In this document: positions 41,513-50,296 of the stretch, piece after piece
Layout: each line of letters opens with the position of its first letter
Numbering within the stretch: position 1 is the stretch's first letter
Origin: Pseudomonas fluorescens
GTDB lineage: Bacteria; Pseudomonadota; Gammaproteobacteria; Pseudomonadales; Pseudomonadaceae
Assembly (NCBI RefSeq): GCF_004683905.1
Contig: NZ_CP038438.1
Span: 3,038,001-3,102,000 of the forward strand
DNA: 64,000 nt
Reading direction: 5' to 3'
Translations under genes and position numbers: made by a program
The notes under the pieces: model-generated
Databases searched by the model: none
Told to the model about the DNA's origin: nothing
Seen by the model: the letters and a program-made list of their open reading frames with translations, nothing else

Positions 41513-42796
41513 TTACCGGCAGCGTTGCACCTGGTCACACAGGTGGTCGTCTGTATGACCCGTTCGTGAGGGCTCTAGCGCGACTTTCTCCCACTTGCTG
41601 ATAACCAGCGGCGCAATCGCATTGCCCAGTACATTGAGCGTGGTGGTGCCGCTGTCGATAATCCTGAAAATGCCGGCGATCAATGCCACACCTTCCAACG
41701 GAAGACCGGCAGAGGCCAAGGTGGCTGACAAGATCACGATTGCAAACCCAGGCACACCTGCGGTGCCCTTCGAGGTCAGTACCATCGTCACGACCAACAG
41801 AATCTGCTGTGACAGAGACAGGTCGATCCTATAGAGTTGCGCCACAAAAATGGTCGCCACACCGAGAAAAATCGATGCGCCGTCGAGATTGAACGCATAC
41901 CCCACCGGCACCACAAAACTGACGATCCGACGCGGTACACCGTAGCTTTCCAGTTTGGTCATCAGTTGCGGCATGACGGCGGCTGAGGCGGCACTGGAAA
42001 ACGCCAGAATCAACTCATTACGGAAGTAGCGGATCAACTTGAAGATGTTTTCGCCAATCAAATAACAAATGCCACCCAGTACCACTAAAGCGAACACCAT
42101 CAGCGCCAGATACACCACCCCAATCAACTTGAGCAGCGGCAGCAGCGAGGCAAAACCAAACGTCGCGACGGTCGCGCCGATCATGCCAAACACCCCTATC
42201 GGCGCGTAGGCCATCACAATGGAAACCACCTTGAACATCGCATCGGAAAGGCTCTGAACAACCGCAATAAATGGCGCGCTTTTGTCTTTGGGCAAAGCAT
42301 TCAACGCCAGCCCCAACAGCACAGCGAAGAACAGTACCGACAGCAACTTCGCTTCTGACATTGCCACTATCACGTTGTCTGGAACGATGTTCTGCAAAAT
42401 CACCAGCGCCCCTTTGGACGGCTCAAGCGTGATCGATGCAGCGCCATGCGAAAGGCCTGAAATATCGGTTCCTCGTCCTGGTTCGAAGAGGTTGGCAAAA
42501 CACAGGCCTATGACGATGGCCAGCGCGGTAATCGCAAAGAAGTAGCCGAGCGACTTCACACCCATACGCCCGAACGATTTGCTGTCACCGCCGCCCGCGA
42601 TCCCCAAAATCATGCAACAGAACACGATCGGAACAACCACCATCTTCATCATCTTGATAAAGATGTCACCGAGCGGTTTGAGGATCTCCGCACTCACCCA
42701 TGTCTGATAGTGCGGATGCGTATTGAAGTACCAACCTGCAAGCACGCCAAGCAATAGCCCGGCAACGATTTGCCACACCAAGGGAATACGTTTCAT
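41513..42796 (-). CDS. Dicarboxylate/amino acid:cation symporter
   Basis: A 427-residue DAACS transporter (GltP/DctA type) with the signature loops SSAASAAVMPQLMTKLESYGV, PVGYAFNLDGASIF and the substrate-site helix SKGTAGVPGF. It imports an organic acid or acidic amino acid with H+ or Na+; the loops look closer to DctA/GltT than to GltP of E. coli. The start at 42796 has GAAGG upstream. A VOC gene lies 113 bases upstream on the same strand, and a divergent LysR regulator precedes both. Confidence 0.87.
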   Translation of the reverse strand: MKRIPLVWQIVAGLLLGVLAGWYFNTHPHYQTWVSAEILKPLGDIFIKMMKMVVVPIVFCCMILGIAGGGDSKSFGRMGVKSLGYFFAITALAIVIGLCFANLFEPGRGTDISGLSHGAASITLEPSKGALVILQNIVPDNVIVAMSEAKLLSVLFFAVLLGLALNALPKDKSAPFIAVVQSLSDAMFKVVSIVMAYAPIGVFGMIGATVATFGFASLLPLLKLIGVVYLALMVFALVVLGGICYLIGENIFKLIRYFRNELILAFSSAASAAVMPQLMTKLESYGVPRRIVSFVVPVGYAFNLDGASIFLGVATIFVAQLYRIDLSLSQQILLVVTMVLTSKGTAGVPGFAIVILSATLASAGLPLEGVALIAGIFRIIDSGTTTLNVLGNAIAPLVISKWEKVALEPSRTGHTDDHLCDQVQRCR

Positions 42797-42909
42797 GTCT
42801 AGCCTTCTTGTTGGAATGAAAGGTCTGCGTCTATTCGCAGTTGCTAGAGTCATGAGCTTCCAGCTCACTTGAGATCGAATGGCACAAACGGGTTGTGCCA
42901 TGCGTGTTC

Positions 42910-43335
42910 CTATTTAGCGAAGAGCTGGCTCATATCCTTGAACGCCTTGAATTCAAGAGCGTTGCCGCACGGGTCAAAGAGAAACATGGTGGCTTGCTCG
43001 CCTACTTGGCCTTTAAACCGAATGTACGGTTCGATCACAAACTCGGTACCAAACGACTTCAGACGTTCGGCCAGCGCTTCCCATTGTTCCCAACCCAAAA
43101 TGATGCCGAAGTGCGGAACCGGGACATCGTGTCCGTCGACCGGGTTGCTGTGAACGCTCTCTTGTGAGGCTGTTTTCGGATGTTCGTGGATCACCAGTTG
43201 GTGACCATAAAAATCGAAATCGACCCATTGCGTGCTGGAGCGCCCTTCTTCAAGACCAAAGACCTCACCGTAGAAGGTGCGCGCCGCAGCCAGGTCATAA
43301 ACAGGGATCGCGAGGTGAAATGGCGAGAGGCTCAT
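42910..43335 (-). CDS. VOC family (glyoxalase/dioxygenase-fold) protein
   Basis: A 141-residue vicinal-oxygen-chelate protein: [27 protein letters not shown] at the start and [15 protein letters not shown] at the end give the two beta-alpha-beta-beta-beta modules, with metal-ligand candidates His7 (FHLA), His of HFGI and Glu of ALEF. The fold covers glyoxalases, extradiol dioxygenases and resistance proteins; the substrate is unknown. It is divergent from a LysR gene and may share its control with the transporter downstream. Confidence 0.82.
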   Translation of the reverse strand: MSLSPFHLAIPVYDLAAARTFYGEVFGLEEGRSSTQWVDFDFYGHQLVIHEHPKTASQESVHSNPVDGHDVPVPHFGIILGWEQWEALAERLKSFGTEFVIEPYIRFKGQVGEQATMFLFDPCGNALEFKAFKDMSQLFAK

Positions 43336-43489
43336 CAGAACTCCAAATATTTTTTGTTGGTTGGCGAACATTTCCACCGTCATCAACTCTCTGGGTTCAG
43401 CCGGTGCCGGGGATGGAAAACATCCTAGGACGGAAAACCAAACATAAAAATCAATATATATTTCTCAGAAACACAATTAATATTTGTGA

Positions 43490-44368
43490 ATGATCAAAGA
43501 ACTGAAAACACTCATTGCGGTGGCGCGGGAAGGCACATTCGCCGCTGCCGGGAACAAAATCGGCCTGACCCAGGCCGCTGTCAGCGCGCAGATTCAGCGC
43601 CTGGAAACCGAACTCGGTTTTGAGATTTTCGACAGGAAAGGACGTTCGGCCCATCTGAACAAAATGGGTCACCAGATACTTCTGCAGGCGCAGGAGTTAC
43701 TCAGGCTATACGACAATCTGGGTTCCACTGCGCAGGGCCAACCTACCAACATACTCATCAACATCGGTGCGATCGCATCCGTGCAACGTTCCTATTTGCC
43801 CGATGCGCTGGCGAAGTTTCACCAGCAGTGTCCGCAATGCCGCACACGTGTCATTCCAGGGCTTTCAATGGAGATGGTGAACCTCGTAGACGCCGGCGAA
43901 ATCGACATGGCTGTCATCATTCGACCGCCTTTCTCTCTTCAAAGTGACCTGCGCTGGACGACGCTGGCGCGAGAGCCCTACCGACTGATCGTGCCACGCG
44001 AGCTGGAGGGAGAAGACTGGTCGGAACTGCTGTCCAGCCAGCCATTCATTCGCTATGACCGATCATCTTTTGGCGGCCGGCAGGTTGATCGTTTCCTGCG
44101 ACAGATGCATTTCACCTTGCAGGAAGTTTGCGAACTGGATGAACTGGAGGCCATCATCAAACTGGTGGAAAAAGGTGTAGGCATAGCGCTGGTGCCACAG
44201 ACAGAGCCCCATCAGGAATGGCCCGAAGGTGTACGAGCGATCGATTTGGGACAACACACCTTTCACCGGGATATCGGGCTGGTACATCGATCTCGACAGA
44301 GTTTCACCGAGCCTGTGCGAATTTTGGCTCAGCTTATAAGTGATCAGGTAACCGCCGTTGCAGAATAA
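43490..44368 (+). CDS. LysR-family transcriptional regulator
   Basis: A 292-residue LysR protein: winged HTH LKTLIAVAREGTFAAAGNKIGLTQAAVSAQIQRLETELG at the N-terminus and a substrate-binding effector domain from about residue 90. It faces the VOC and symporter genes across a 154-base AT-rich gap, where LysR regulators usually bind. Control of those genes is inferred from this layout; the inducer might be the transported acid. Confidence 0.9.
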   Translation: MIKELKTLIAVAREGTFAAAGNKIGLTQAAVSAQIQRLETELGFEIFDRKGRSAHLNKMGHQILLQAQELLRLYDNLGSTAQGQPTNILINIGAIASVQRSYLPDALAKFHQQCPQCRTRVIPGLSMEMVNLVDAGEIDMAVIIRPPFSLQSDLRWTTLAREPYRLIVPRELEGEDWSELLSSQPFIRYDRSSFGGRQVDRFLRQMHFTLQEVCELDELEAIIKLVEKGVGIALVPQTEPHQEWPEGVRAIDLGQHTFHRDIGLVHRSRQSFTEPVRILAQLISDQVTAVAE

Positions 44369-44570
44369 TAGTCGCCAAGCGCGGATCGAAATGCTGCGCA
44401 GCGACGACGCCAGCAATGCCAGAGCTTCGTCGCCGACATCACTTGGCTCGAAGTGCATCTTGCACGACTACTGCCAACACCTGCGACGTCTGCAATAATG
44501 CCGACCACAGCGGCGCGAAGGCATATCGAGTGCTCGTGCCCACATCTGCTTTTCGGGTTTGGAGGACTTC

Positions 44571-45230
44571 ATGCAGGACATTATTGACGGCTTTCTGCGC
44601 TTTCAGCGCGAGGTTTATCCGCAACGCGTCGAGCTGTTCAAGCAGCTCGCGACAGAACAGAATCCAAAGGCGTTGTTCGTCACCTGCTCGGACAGCCGTG
44701 TGGTGCCGGAACTCCTTACGCAGCGCGAGCCGGGCGAACTGTTCGTTATTCGTAACGCCGGCAACATTGTGCCGTCTTACGGCCCTGAACCGGGTGGCGT
44801 GTCGGCGACCGTCGAGTATGCGGTCGCCGTGCTCGGGGTACAGGATATTGTGATCTGCGGCCACTCGGACTGCGGGGCGATGGGCGCGATTTCACGCTGC
44901 ACGTGCCTGGACCATCTTCCGGCGGTTGCTAACTGGCTACGTCACTCGGACGCCGCGAAAGCGATTAACGCAGCACATGAGTTCGACACCCCCCGCGCCA
45001 AGCTTGATGGTCTGGTGCGGGAAAACGTGATCGCGCAACTGGCGAATCTGCGGACGCATCCATCGGTGGCCCTGGCGCTTGAGCAGGGACGCATGAATCT
45101 GCACGGCTGGGTCTACGACATCGAAGCGGGATGCATCGATGCTCTGGATGGCGCGACCCGCAAATTCGTGTCACTGGCTGATTCGCCGACCACCGTTGCG
45201 ATCGCTGCGCGTAACGGCAAACAGATGTGA
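44571..45230 (+). CDS. Beta-class carbonic anhydrase
   Basis: A 219-residue enzyme that interconverts CO2 and bicarbonate. Zinc ligands and the catalytic dyad are visible: Cys39 and Asp41-Arg43 in CSDSR, His98 and Cys101 in CGHSDCGAM. The ATG at 44571 follows GGAGG by five bases. A perfect terminator hairpin follows. It stands alone in the accessory stretch and may be a second carbonic anhydrase of the cell. Confidence 0.95.
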   Translation: MQDIIDGFLRFQREVYPQRVELFKQLATEQNPKALFVTCSDSRVVPELLTQREPGELFVIRNAGNIVPSYGPEPGGVSATVEYAVAVLGVQDIVICGHSDCGAMGAISRCTCLDHLPAVANWLRHSDAAKAINAAHEFDTPRAKLDGLVRENVIAQLANLRTHPSVALALEQGRMNLHGWVYDIEAGCIDALDGATRKFVSLADSPTTVAIAARNGKQM

Positions 45231-45250
45231 TGGCGACAGATAAGTAAGGC

Positions 45251-45276
45251 AGAAGCCGCCTGGGGCGGCTTCTTGT
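45251..45276. terminator. Terminator hairpin between carbonic anhydrase and SDR genes
   Basis: A perfect 10-base stem (AGAAGCCGCC facing GGCGGCTTCT) with a three-base loop lies between two convergent genes. The T-run is weak on both sides, so it may act in both directions. Confidence 0.7.
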
Positions 45277-45292
45277 CGACTCGCTTTCTTCA

Positions 45293-46006
45293 TCAGTGAC
45301 CGGCGCTTTGGCCGCCATCGACATGCAGGATTTCGCCAGTGACGAAGTTGGCGCTGTCCAGGTACAGCACCGCCGCAACGATGTCTTGCACCTCGCCCAT
45401 GTGTCCGACCGGATGCAGGCTGCCCAGAGCGGCGTGATTTTCCTCGCCATGCATCGGGGTCTTGATGATGCCAGGCGATACGGCGTTAACGCGGATGCCG
45501 CGCTTGGCGTACTCGATCGCCAGGGATTTGGTCGCGGCGTTCATGCCACCTTTGGTCAGCGACGCCAGCACCGACGGCACCCCATCGATGGCATGATCGA
45601 CCAGCGATGTGGTGATGCTGACCACGTGTCCACCCTCACCTTGTTTCTCCATCTGGGCAATCGCCTGCTGCGACATGTGGAAGAAGCTGCCCATGTTGGT
45701 GGCCACAGTATTTACATACTCTTCGCGGGTATAGGCTGTGAACGGTTTGGCGAGGAAGATCCCGGCGTTGTTCACCAACGTGTCAATGCGGCCGAAACGC
45801 GCTACGCCTTCGCGGATGATTTTCTCGGCAGTCACCGGATCGGCAATGTCACCGGCGACGGTCAGGATGTCCGGATCCGCTGACGGTTTGATGGAACGCG
45901 AAGTCGCCACCACTCGATAGCCGAGTTTGCGAAAACCTTCAACGATGCCTGCGCCCAGCCCTTGGGATGCGCCAGTGACCACAACGACTTTTTTTGAATG
46001 GCTCAT
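45293..46006 (-). CDS. SDR-family protein lacking the catalytic tyrosine
   Basis: A 237-residue SDR-fold protein with intact cofactor motif TGASQGLG and NNAG. At the place of the Y-x-x-x-K motif it reads VLASLTKGGM: the lysine is kept but the tyrosine position, four residues before it, is alanine (codon confirmed on the DNA). It may therefore be a binding or regulatory protein, or a reductase with altered chemistry. It follows a tautomerase gene by 59 bases on the same strand. Confidence 0.82.
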   Translation of the reverse strand: MSHSKKVVVVTGASQGLGAGIVEGFRKLGYRVVATSRSIKPSADPDILTVAGDIADPVTAEKIIREGVARFGRIDTLVNNAGIFLAKPFTAYTREEYVNTVATNMGSFFHMSQQAIAQMEKQGEGGHVVSITTSLVDHAIDGVPSVLASLTKGGMNAATKSLAIEYAKRGIRVNAVSPGIIKTPMHGEENHAALGSLHPVGHMGEVQDIVAAVLYLDSANFVTGEILHVDGGQSAGH

Positions 46007-46065
46007 GATAATTCCTCAATAGTTTACGAAAGGGGTTTCACACACAGACGAGCCTGATGGCGTCA

Positions 46066-46278
46066 TTACTTGGGCTCCACCAGCGACTGGCGGTACTCGG
46101 TAGTGGTTATTCCTGCGTAGCCCCAGTTATCGGTATCGACTTCCTCGATCACGATGTGCGTCAGGTGCGGATCCTTGTTGAGCACCGTCTGCATGGTTTT
46201 GGTGATCTCGGCGATGACCTGGGCTTTCTGTTCTTTGGTAACGCCGTCGCGGGTGATACGAACGCTGATGAAAGGCAC
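46066..46278 (-). CDS. 4-oxalocrotonate tautomerase family protein
   Basis: A 70-residue protein starting PFISVRITRDGVTKEQKAQVIAEITKTM, with the catalytic N-terminal proline directly after the initiator methionine. The start is a GTG, chosen because it places Pro2 correctly and GGAG lies nine bases before it. Such enzymes use Pro1 as base or nucleophile on keto acids or unsaturated compounds. The SDR gene follows; a divergent LysR gene faces it. Confidence 0.87.
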   Translation of the reverse strand: MPFISVRITRDGVTKEQKAQVIAEITKTMQTVLNKDPHLTHIVIEEVDTDNWGYAGITTTEYRQSLVEPK

Positions 46279-46478
46279 GGGAGAGTCTCCAGTTCGCGCC
46301 TCATCGGCATGAGGAGGCGGCAGTGGAGTGAACTCTAGGAGGTTGCCTTCAATGAATAAATGCGGGTGCGGTTACTTCATTTGTGACGCGGTGTAATGAA
46401 TCGATCCCCGGTCCTCGCCACTGCATCATCGACATCGGTATGCTTTCGGGCACTTCGCGAATACCCGGTGTGATTAAT

Positions 46479-47402
46479 ATGAAGCGCCATTTTGATGACC
46501 TGCAGTTAGGCAGCATCGAGCTGTTTTGCCTCGCCTCGGAAACCGGCAGTTTTACCGCAGCCGCGCAGGTCGCCGGTGTGACGCCTGCGGCAGTAAGCCG
46601 ATCGATTTTGCGTCTTGAGGAGCGTTTGGGATCACGCCTGTTCGTGAGAACCACGCGCAGCATCCGGATGACTGAACCGGGGCGGGTGTTCTACGAACAA
46701 TGTCGACAAGCCCTGACTCAACTGGTGGAAGCGCAGCAAGAAGTCATGGGCGCTCAATCGATGCCTTCAGGGCGGCTGCGTATCAGTCTTCCGACCACCT
46801 ATGGGCATCACCGGATCTTGCCGCTTCTGCCGAAGTTTCGAGCGCTTTATCCAGACGTCAGCGTAGATATCCACTTGGGTAACCGAAATATCGACTTCGT
46901 GGCGGAGGGCTATGACCTGGCGATTCGGGTTCGCGCTCAACCGGACTCGACCCTGATTGCGCGCTTGCTCGAAGACGCACAACTGGTCGTGGTCGCAACA
47001 CCTGAATACCTGAGCAAGGCCGGCACGCCAACGACACTGGATGACCTCGTCGCTCACGAGTGCATTCAATTTGAACTGCCGAGCAGCGGTCGACGCATCT
47101 CATGGCTGTTCGACGTCGGGGGCAAACATCGGGAGATCTTCACTGAGGGCAGTTATTGCTGCTCGGATGATGTGCTGGGCGGCGTTACCCTGGCCAAACA
47201 CAGTGCGGGTCTGTTCCAGACTTACAAATTCATTGTCGAGCGCGAACTGGCCGATGGCAGCCTCGTCGAGGTACTCCAGCCCTACAATGGACGCTCCAGG
47301 CCTTACACCCTGCTCTACCCCCATGGCCGCTATGTTCCTCAGCGGGTTCGGGCATTCGTCGACTTCCTGTTGCAGTATCGAGCCGATTGGGCGGCGAACT
47401 GA
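46479..47402 (+). CDS. LysR-family transcriptional regulator
   Basis: A 307-residue LysR protein: HTH GSIELFCLASETGSFTAAAQVAGVTPAAVSRSILRLEERLG, then RTTRSIRMTEPG and an effector domain. It belongs by look to the AaeR/DsdC-like group that often controls a neighbouring redox gene. It is transcribed away from the tautomerase-SDR pair over a gap of 200 bases. The ATG at 46479 gives the usual HTH spacing; earlier in-frame starts exist. Confidence 0.88.
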   Translation: MKRHFDDLQLGSIELFCLASETGSFTAAAQVAGVTPAAVSRSILRLEERLGSRLFVRTTRSIRMTEPGRVFYEQCRQALTQLVEAQQEVMGAQSMPSGRLRISLPTTYGHHRILPLLPKFRALYPDVSVDIHLGNRNIDFVAEGYDLAIRVRAQPDSTLIARLLEDAQLVVVATPEYLSKAGTPTTLDDLVAHECIQFELPSSGRRISWLFDVGGKHREIFTEGSYCCSDDVLGGVTLAKHSAGLFQTYKFIVERELADGSLVEVLQPYNGRSRPYTLLYPHGRYVPQRVRAFVDFLLQYRADWAAN

Positions 47403-47530
47403 GCGACGGGATGGATTGGGCGGCGCGCTCATCTTCCAGAACATCATCCACTATCACTGAGAAGAACACTGCATTTCCCGCGCATTGAGCGGGATGTCGT
47501 TGAATCCATAACGTCCATGAAAGGCTGGTT

Positions 47531-47557
47531 AAAAAAAAGAGCCCCTAAGGGCCCTTT
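47531..47557 (-). terminator. Rho-independent terminator after the CsbD-like gene
   Basis: Read leftward, AAAGGGCCC-TTAG-GGGCTCTTT (one mismatch) is followed by eight T residues. It ends the CsbD-like transcript and may also catch transcripts from the LysR gene. Confidence 0.75.
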
Positions 47558-47612
47558 CCTTTAATTCAATTTTCCTGTCTTTCAACGTCTGGTGAAAAAC
47601 CCGGTCACTCAC

Positions 47613-47861
47613 TCAGCGACGAAAAATTCGGTTTATCAGGATCAATGCCGCAGCACCTATCGCGATTGCAGCTATCGGTTTTTCTTTGACGAAGGTCGAT
47701 ACGTTATCCAGTGCATCGCCGTAGGATTTAGTCAGCTGTCCAGCCGCCTGATGTCCGGCACCTTCAGCTTCCATCTTCGAATCACCCATCAGTTTCCCGA
47801 CCGCGCTCTGCGCCTTGCCAGCCAACTTTTCCGCTACGCCTTCTACCTGTTCACTCTTCAT
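47613..47861 (-). CDS. CsbD-like small stress protein with C-terminal membrane helix
   Basis: An 82-residue protein beginning MKSEQVEGVAEKLAGKAQSAVGKLMGDSKMEAEG, the usual opening of CsbD-type general-stress proteins, followed by an amphipathic stretch and a hydrophobic segment IAAIAIGAAALILINRIF that ends in Arg-Arg. The helix suggests inner-membrane anchoring. Such proteins are abundant in stationary phase; their action is unknown. Confidence 0.8.
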   Translation of the reverse strand: MKSEQVEGVAEKLAGKAQSAVGKLMGDSKMEAEGAGHQAAGQLTKSYGDALDNVSTFVKEKPIAAIAIGAAALILINRIFRR

Positions 47862-48007
47862 GATTCATAAACCTTCGTTTAAGTGGGAAGCTCTGAGTCT
47901 CGACAGAAAAGTTGACTGGTGGCTGGGAGTTGGAGTTCCACTTTTTATGGCTGCCGCTCGTCAGTGGTGCTGAAAAAATGGTAATCGCCGCGCCCGCGGC
48001 ACGCGTT

Positions 48008-48700
48008 TCATTCCATACACAATTTGGGGGTGACACGGATGTCTTGTGCTGGTTGCCTCCCGACGCTGGGCGCCGCGTCCCTCTGTGCCTTTAACTCGAC
48101 GGGGTATGGACCGGTCTGCGCCAGAGCGGCTCGTACCTTGGTGATGAAGGCCTCATCGCTTTGCGTATAGAAGATCCACTCCCGCTGTTGCCCACCGGTG
48201 GCTGTGCATACCCACTTCGCCAGCCCGTTTTCCTGCACCGCCGACATGATCAGCACCTGCATTTTCTCCATCTGCAGGGCGTCTCGGCGCTCTGGCTGGA
48301 GGCTCGGTGAAGAATATTTCCAGACTATCCGGGCCTTGAACGGCAGCGCTTGCTTTTCAGCCAGCGAAATCGAATCCACTCCCCTGTAGGACATGGGGAT
48401 GGGCGTATCCGGGAAATCAGAAGATTGGTACTTGCTCTCGGGCATTTCGATGATTTGCAAGTGCTGCAGATGAGCCGGGTCATCGTCAAGCAGCGCTTCA
48501 AGTGCTTCCTTCCTTTGGCGATCCCGCTCAGCCACACAGTGATCGTACCCGAGACTGTTTACCGGGCCTGCGTCGAGGCAAGGGTCGCGCTCGACAGGTC
48601 GGGGCACCGTGTGGCTGGAGCAGCCGCTGAGAAGCACGCCGGCCAATGCCAAGATGCAACCTGTTGGCATGTGAAAAAAAGGAGTATGTCGCAGGCCCAT
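48008..48700 (-). CDS. Lipoprotein of unknown function (possibly DUF695-like)
   Basis: A 230-residue protein with signal sequence and lipobox LLSGCSSH. The mature part has a cysteine-rich linker (DPCLDAGPVNSLGYDHCVAERD) and a C-terminal domain with the segment QENGLAKWVCTATGGQQREWIFYT, which I recall as similar to DUF695. The start at 48700 is chosen because AAGGAAG precedes it at five bases; the internal ATG at 48670 has no such site. Function unknown. Confidence 0.7.
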   Translation of the reverse strand: MGLRHTPFFHMPTGCILALAGVLLSGCSSHTVPRPVERDPCLDAGPVNSLGYDHCVAERDRQRKEALEALLDDDPAHLQHLQIIEMPESKYQSSDFPDTPIPMSYRGVDSISLAEKQALPFKARIVWKYSSPSLQPERRDALQMEKMQVLIMSAVQENGLAKWVCTATGGQQREWIFYTQSDEAFITKVRAALAQTGPYPVELKAQRDAAPSVGRQPAQDIRVTPKLCME

Positions 48701-48743
48701 TTACGCTTCCTTGGCGGGTCGGGAGAAAGGGTTGTGGGGGTCC

Positions 48744-49328
48744 TCAGCTTTGCAAAAGCTGTTTGGTCATCACCATCGACGTCTGCAACGACTGCCCCGT
48801 GCGCTGCAGTTTGTTCAACAGACTCGCCCCCAACCACAGTTGATAGAGGGTTTCTGCCAGTTGCCGAGCGTCAGTCTGCGGCAAACTTTTATCCAACTGC
48901 CCTTCTTCCAGGCACGTCGTAATTCGCGCAACGATGCGCTCGGCGCCGTCGCGCAAGGTCAGGCGCATCGACTCGGACAGGTCGGCGACTTCCGCGCTCA
49001 ACTTCACCACCAGGCATTCATCACCATGGCCTTCCAGGGTGCAGCGGTTCTGCCAGCCCTGCCAGTAATCCATCAGCCGCTCATAGGCACTGAGCCCAGG
49101 CAGAGTCAGGCGTCGCTCCATATCTGCCAGGTAGCCGACAAAGTAGTCCTCCAGCAGCGCCTGGCCGTAGAGTTCCTTGGATTTGAAGTAGTGATAGAAC
49201 GAGCCCTTGGGCACACCGGCGGTCTGCAGGATCTCGCTCAGGCCAACGCTGGTGAAGCCCTTTTCGGCCATCATGCGGTGGCCGGTGTCGAGCAGGTGTT
49301 GGCGGGTATCGTCGTAGGTCGGTTTCAT
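48744..49328 (-). CDS. TetR-family repressor, NemR-like
   Basis: A 194-residue TetR regulator: HTH region TRQHLLDTGHRMMAEKGFTSVGLSEILQTAGVPKGSFYHYFKSKE. A cysteine follows in NRCTLEGHGDECLVVKLSAEVADLSE, the sort of region where NemR of E. coli senses electrophiles through cysteine. The neighbours are a DJ-1-like gene and an Old Yellow Enzyme gene, as for nemR-nemA. Operators TAGAC-N5-GTCTA lie in its own promoter and in those genes' promoters. The start at 49328 fits the HTH. Confidence 0.85.
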   Translation of the reverse strand: MKPTYDDTRQHLLDTGHRMMAEKGFTSVGLSEILQTAGVPKGSFYHYFKSKELYGQALLEDYFVGYLADMERRLTLPGLSAYERLMDYWQGWQNRCTLEGHGDECLVVKLSAEVADLSESMRLTLRDGAERIVARITTCLEEGQLDKSLPQTDARQLAETLYQLWLGASLLNKLQRTGQSLQTSMVMTKQLLQS

Positions 49329-49349
49329 GGGGCGCAAAATACCAAACAT

Positions 49350-49364
49350 TAGACCAGTCGTATA
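49350..49364. promoter_or_regulatory. TetR-type operator in the regulator's own promoter
   Basis: TAGACCAGTCGTATA carries one mismatch from the TAGAC-N5-GTCTA pattern and lies 21 bases before the regulator start. It would allow autoregulation. Confidence 0.65.
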
Positions 49365-49424
49365 TTTCTGATGAGCAGGAGTTTGCCACAGTGATGGCGC
49401 GGAAACACGAGCGTAAAAATTTAC

Positions 49425-49439
49425 TAGACGACCGGTCTA
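49425..49439. promoter_or_regulatory. TetR-type operator before the DJ-1/PfpI-like gene
   Basis: TAGACGACCGGTCTA is a perfect TAGAC-N5-GTCTA palindrome 86 bases before the DJ-1-like start, and the same 15 bases occur (reversed) at 41410-41424. Confidence 0.75.
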
Positions 49440-49524
49440 ATATGAATCTATTCTGTGGCCGTCACTCCTTCCGAGGTGTCGCAGACGAACCCGTCGAGGA
49501 CACCAGACCAATACAGGGCGCTCT

Positions 49525-50202
49525 ATGAAAATCTTGATGGTTCTGACTTCCCACGATCAGCTTGGCAACACCGGCAAGAAAACCGGCTTCTGGCTCGAAG
49601 AGTTCGCGGCCCCCTACTACGCCTTCAAGGATGCCGGCGCGCAGATCACTCTGGTATCGCCGGCCGGCGGCCAGCCACCGCTCGATCCGAAAAGCGATGA
49701 GCCCGATGCGCAAACCGCTGAAACCGACCGCTTCCGCAAGGACCCTGCTGCTCAGCAGGCGCTGGCTAATACCGGGCGCCTGGCGGATGTCAGCGCTGAG
49801 GATTTCGATGCCGTGTTTTATCCCGGTGGCCATGGCCCGCTGTGGGATCTGGCCGATGACAAACACTCGATTGCGCTGATCGAAGCGTTCGACCGCAGCA
49901 ACAAACCTCACGGTTTCGTCTGCCATGCGCCGGGCGTTCTGCGTCGCGTGGTGGCTGCCGATGGCAAACCGTTGATTCAAGGCCGGGACGTCACCGGTTT
50001 CACCAACGCTGAAGAAGCCGCTGTAGGCCTGACCGATGTCGTGCCGTTCCTGATCGAAGACGAATTCCAGCGTCTCGGCGGCCGCTACTCCAAGGTCGCT
50101 GACTGGCAGGTTCACGTGGTGACCGATGGTCAACTGGTGACGGGTCAAAACCCGGCCAGCTCGGCAGCCGTCGCCGAAAAACTGCTGAAGCTGTTGGCCT
50201 GA
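49525..50202 (+). CDS. DJ-1/PfpI family protein (type 1 glutamine amidotransferase-like)
   Basis: A 225-residue DJ-1 superfamily protein. The nucleophile elbow GFVCHAPGVL carries Cys133 and His134, and Glu25 or Glu26 (GFWLEE) fits the activating acid. YPGGHGPLWDL is the second conserved block. Length and loops are of the Hsp31/glyoxalase III side of the family, which detoxifies glyoxals or repairs glycated groups. It is the first gene right of the TetR operator and ends in a strong terminator. Confidence 0.88.
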   Translation: MKILMVLTSHDQLGNTGKKTGFWLEEFAAPYYAFKDAGAQITLVSPAGGQPPLDPKSDEPDAQTAETDRFRKDPAAQQALANTGRLADVSAEDFDAVFYPGGHGPLWDLADDKHSIALIEAFDRSNKPHGFVCHAPGVLRRVVAADGKPLIQGRDVTGFTNAEEAAVGLTDVVPFLIEDEFQRLGGRYSKVADWQVHVVTDGQLVTGQNPASSAAVAEKLLKLLA

Positions 50203-50218
50203 GCCCTCCAGCGTCCAG

Positions 50219-50249
50219 ACACCGTGCGCATCCCGCACGGTGTTTTTTT
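50219..50249 (+). terminator. Rho-independent terminator after the DJ-1-like gene
   Basis: A perfect 10-base stem (ACACCGTGCG facing CGCACGGTGT) with a five-base loop is followed by seven T residues. It ends before the next operator, so the Old Yellow Enzyme gene has a separate promoter. Confidence 0.85.
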
Positions 50250-50259
50250 ACCGCATTAC

Positions 50260-50274
50260 TAGTCGACTGGTCTA
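50260..50274. promoter_or_regulatory. TetR-type operator before the second Old Yellow Enzyme gene
   Basis: TAGTCGACTGGTCTA carries one mismatch from TAGAC-N5-GTCTA and lies 22 bases before the gene start, a position that would block initiation. Confidence 0.7.
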
Positions 50275-50296
50275 ATAAGGCCAAAACAGGAATCAC

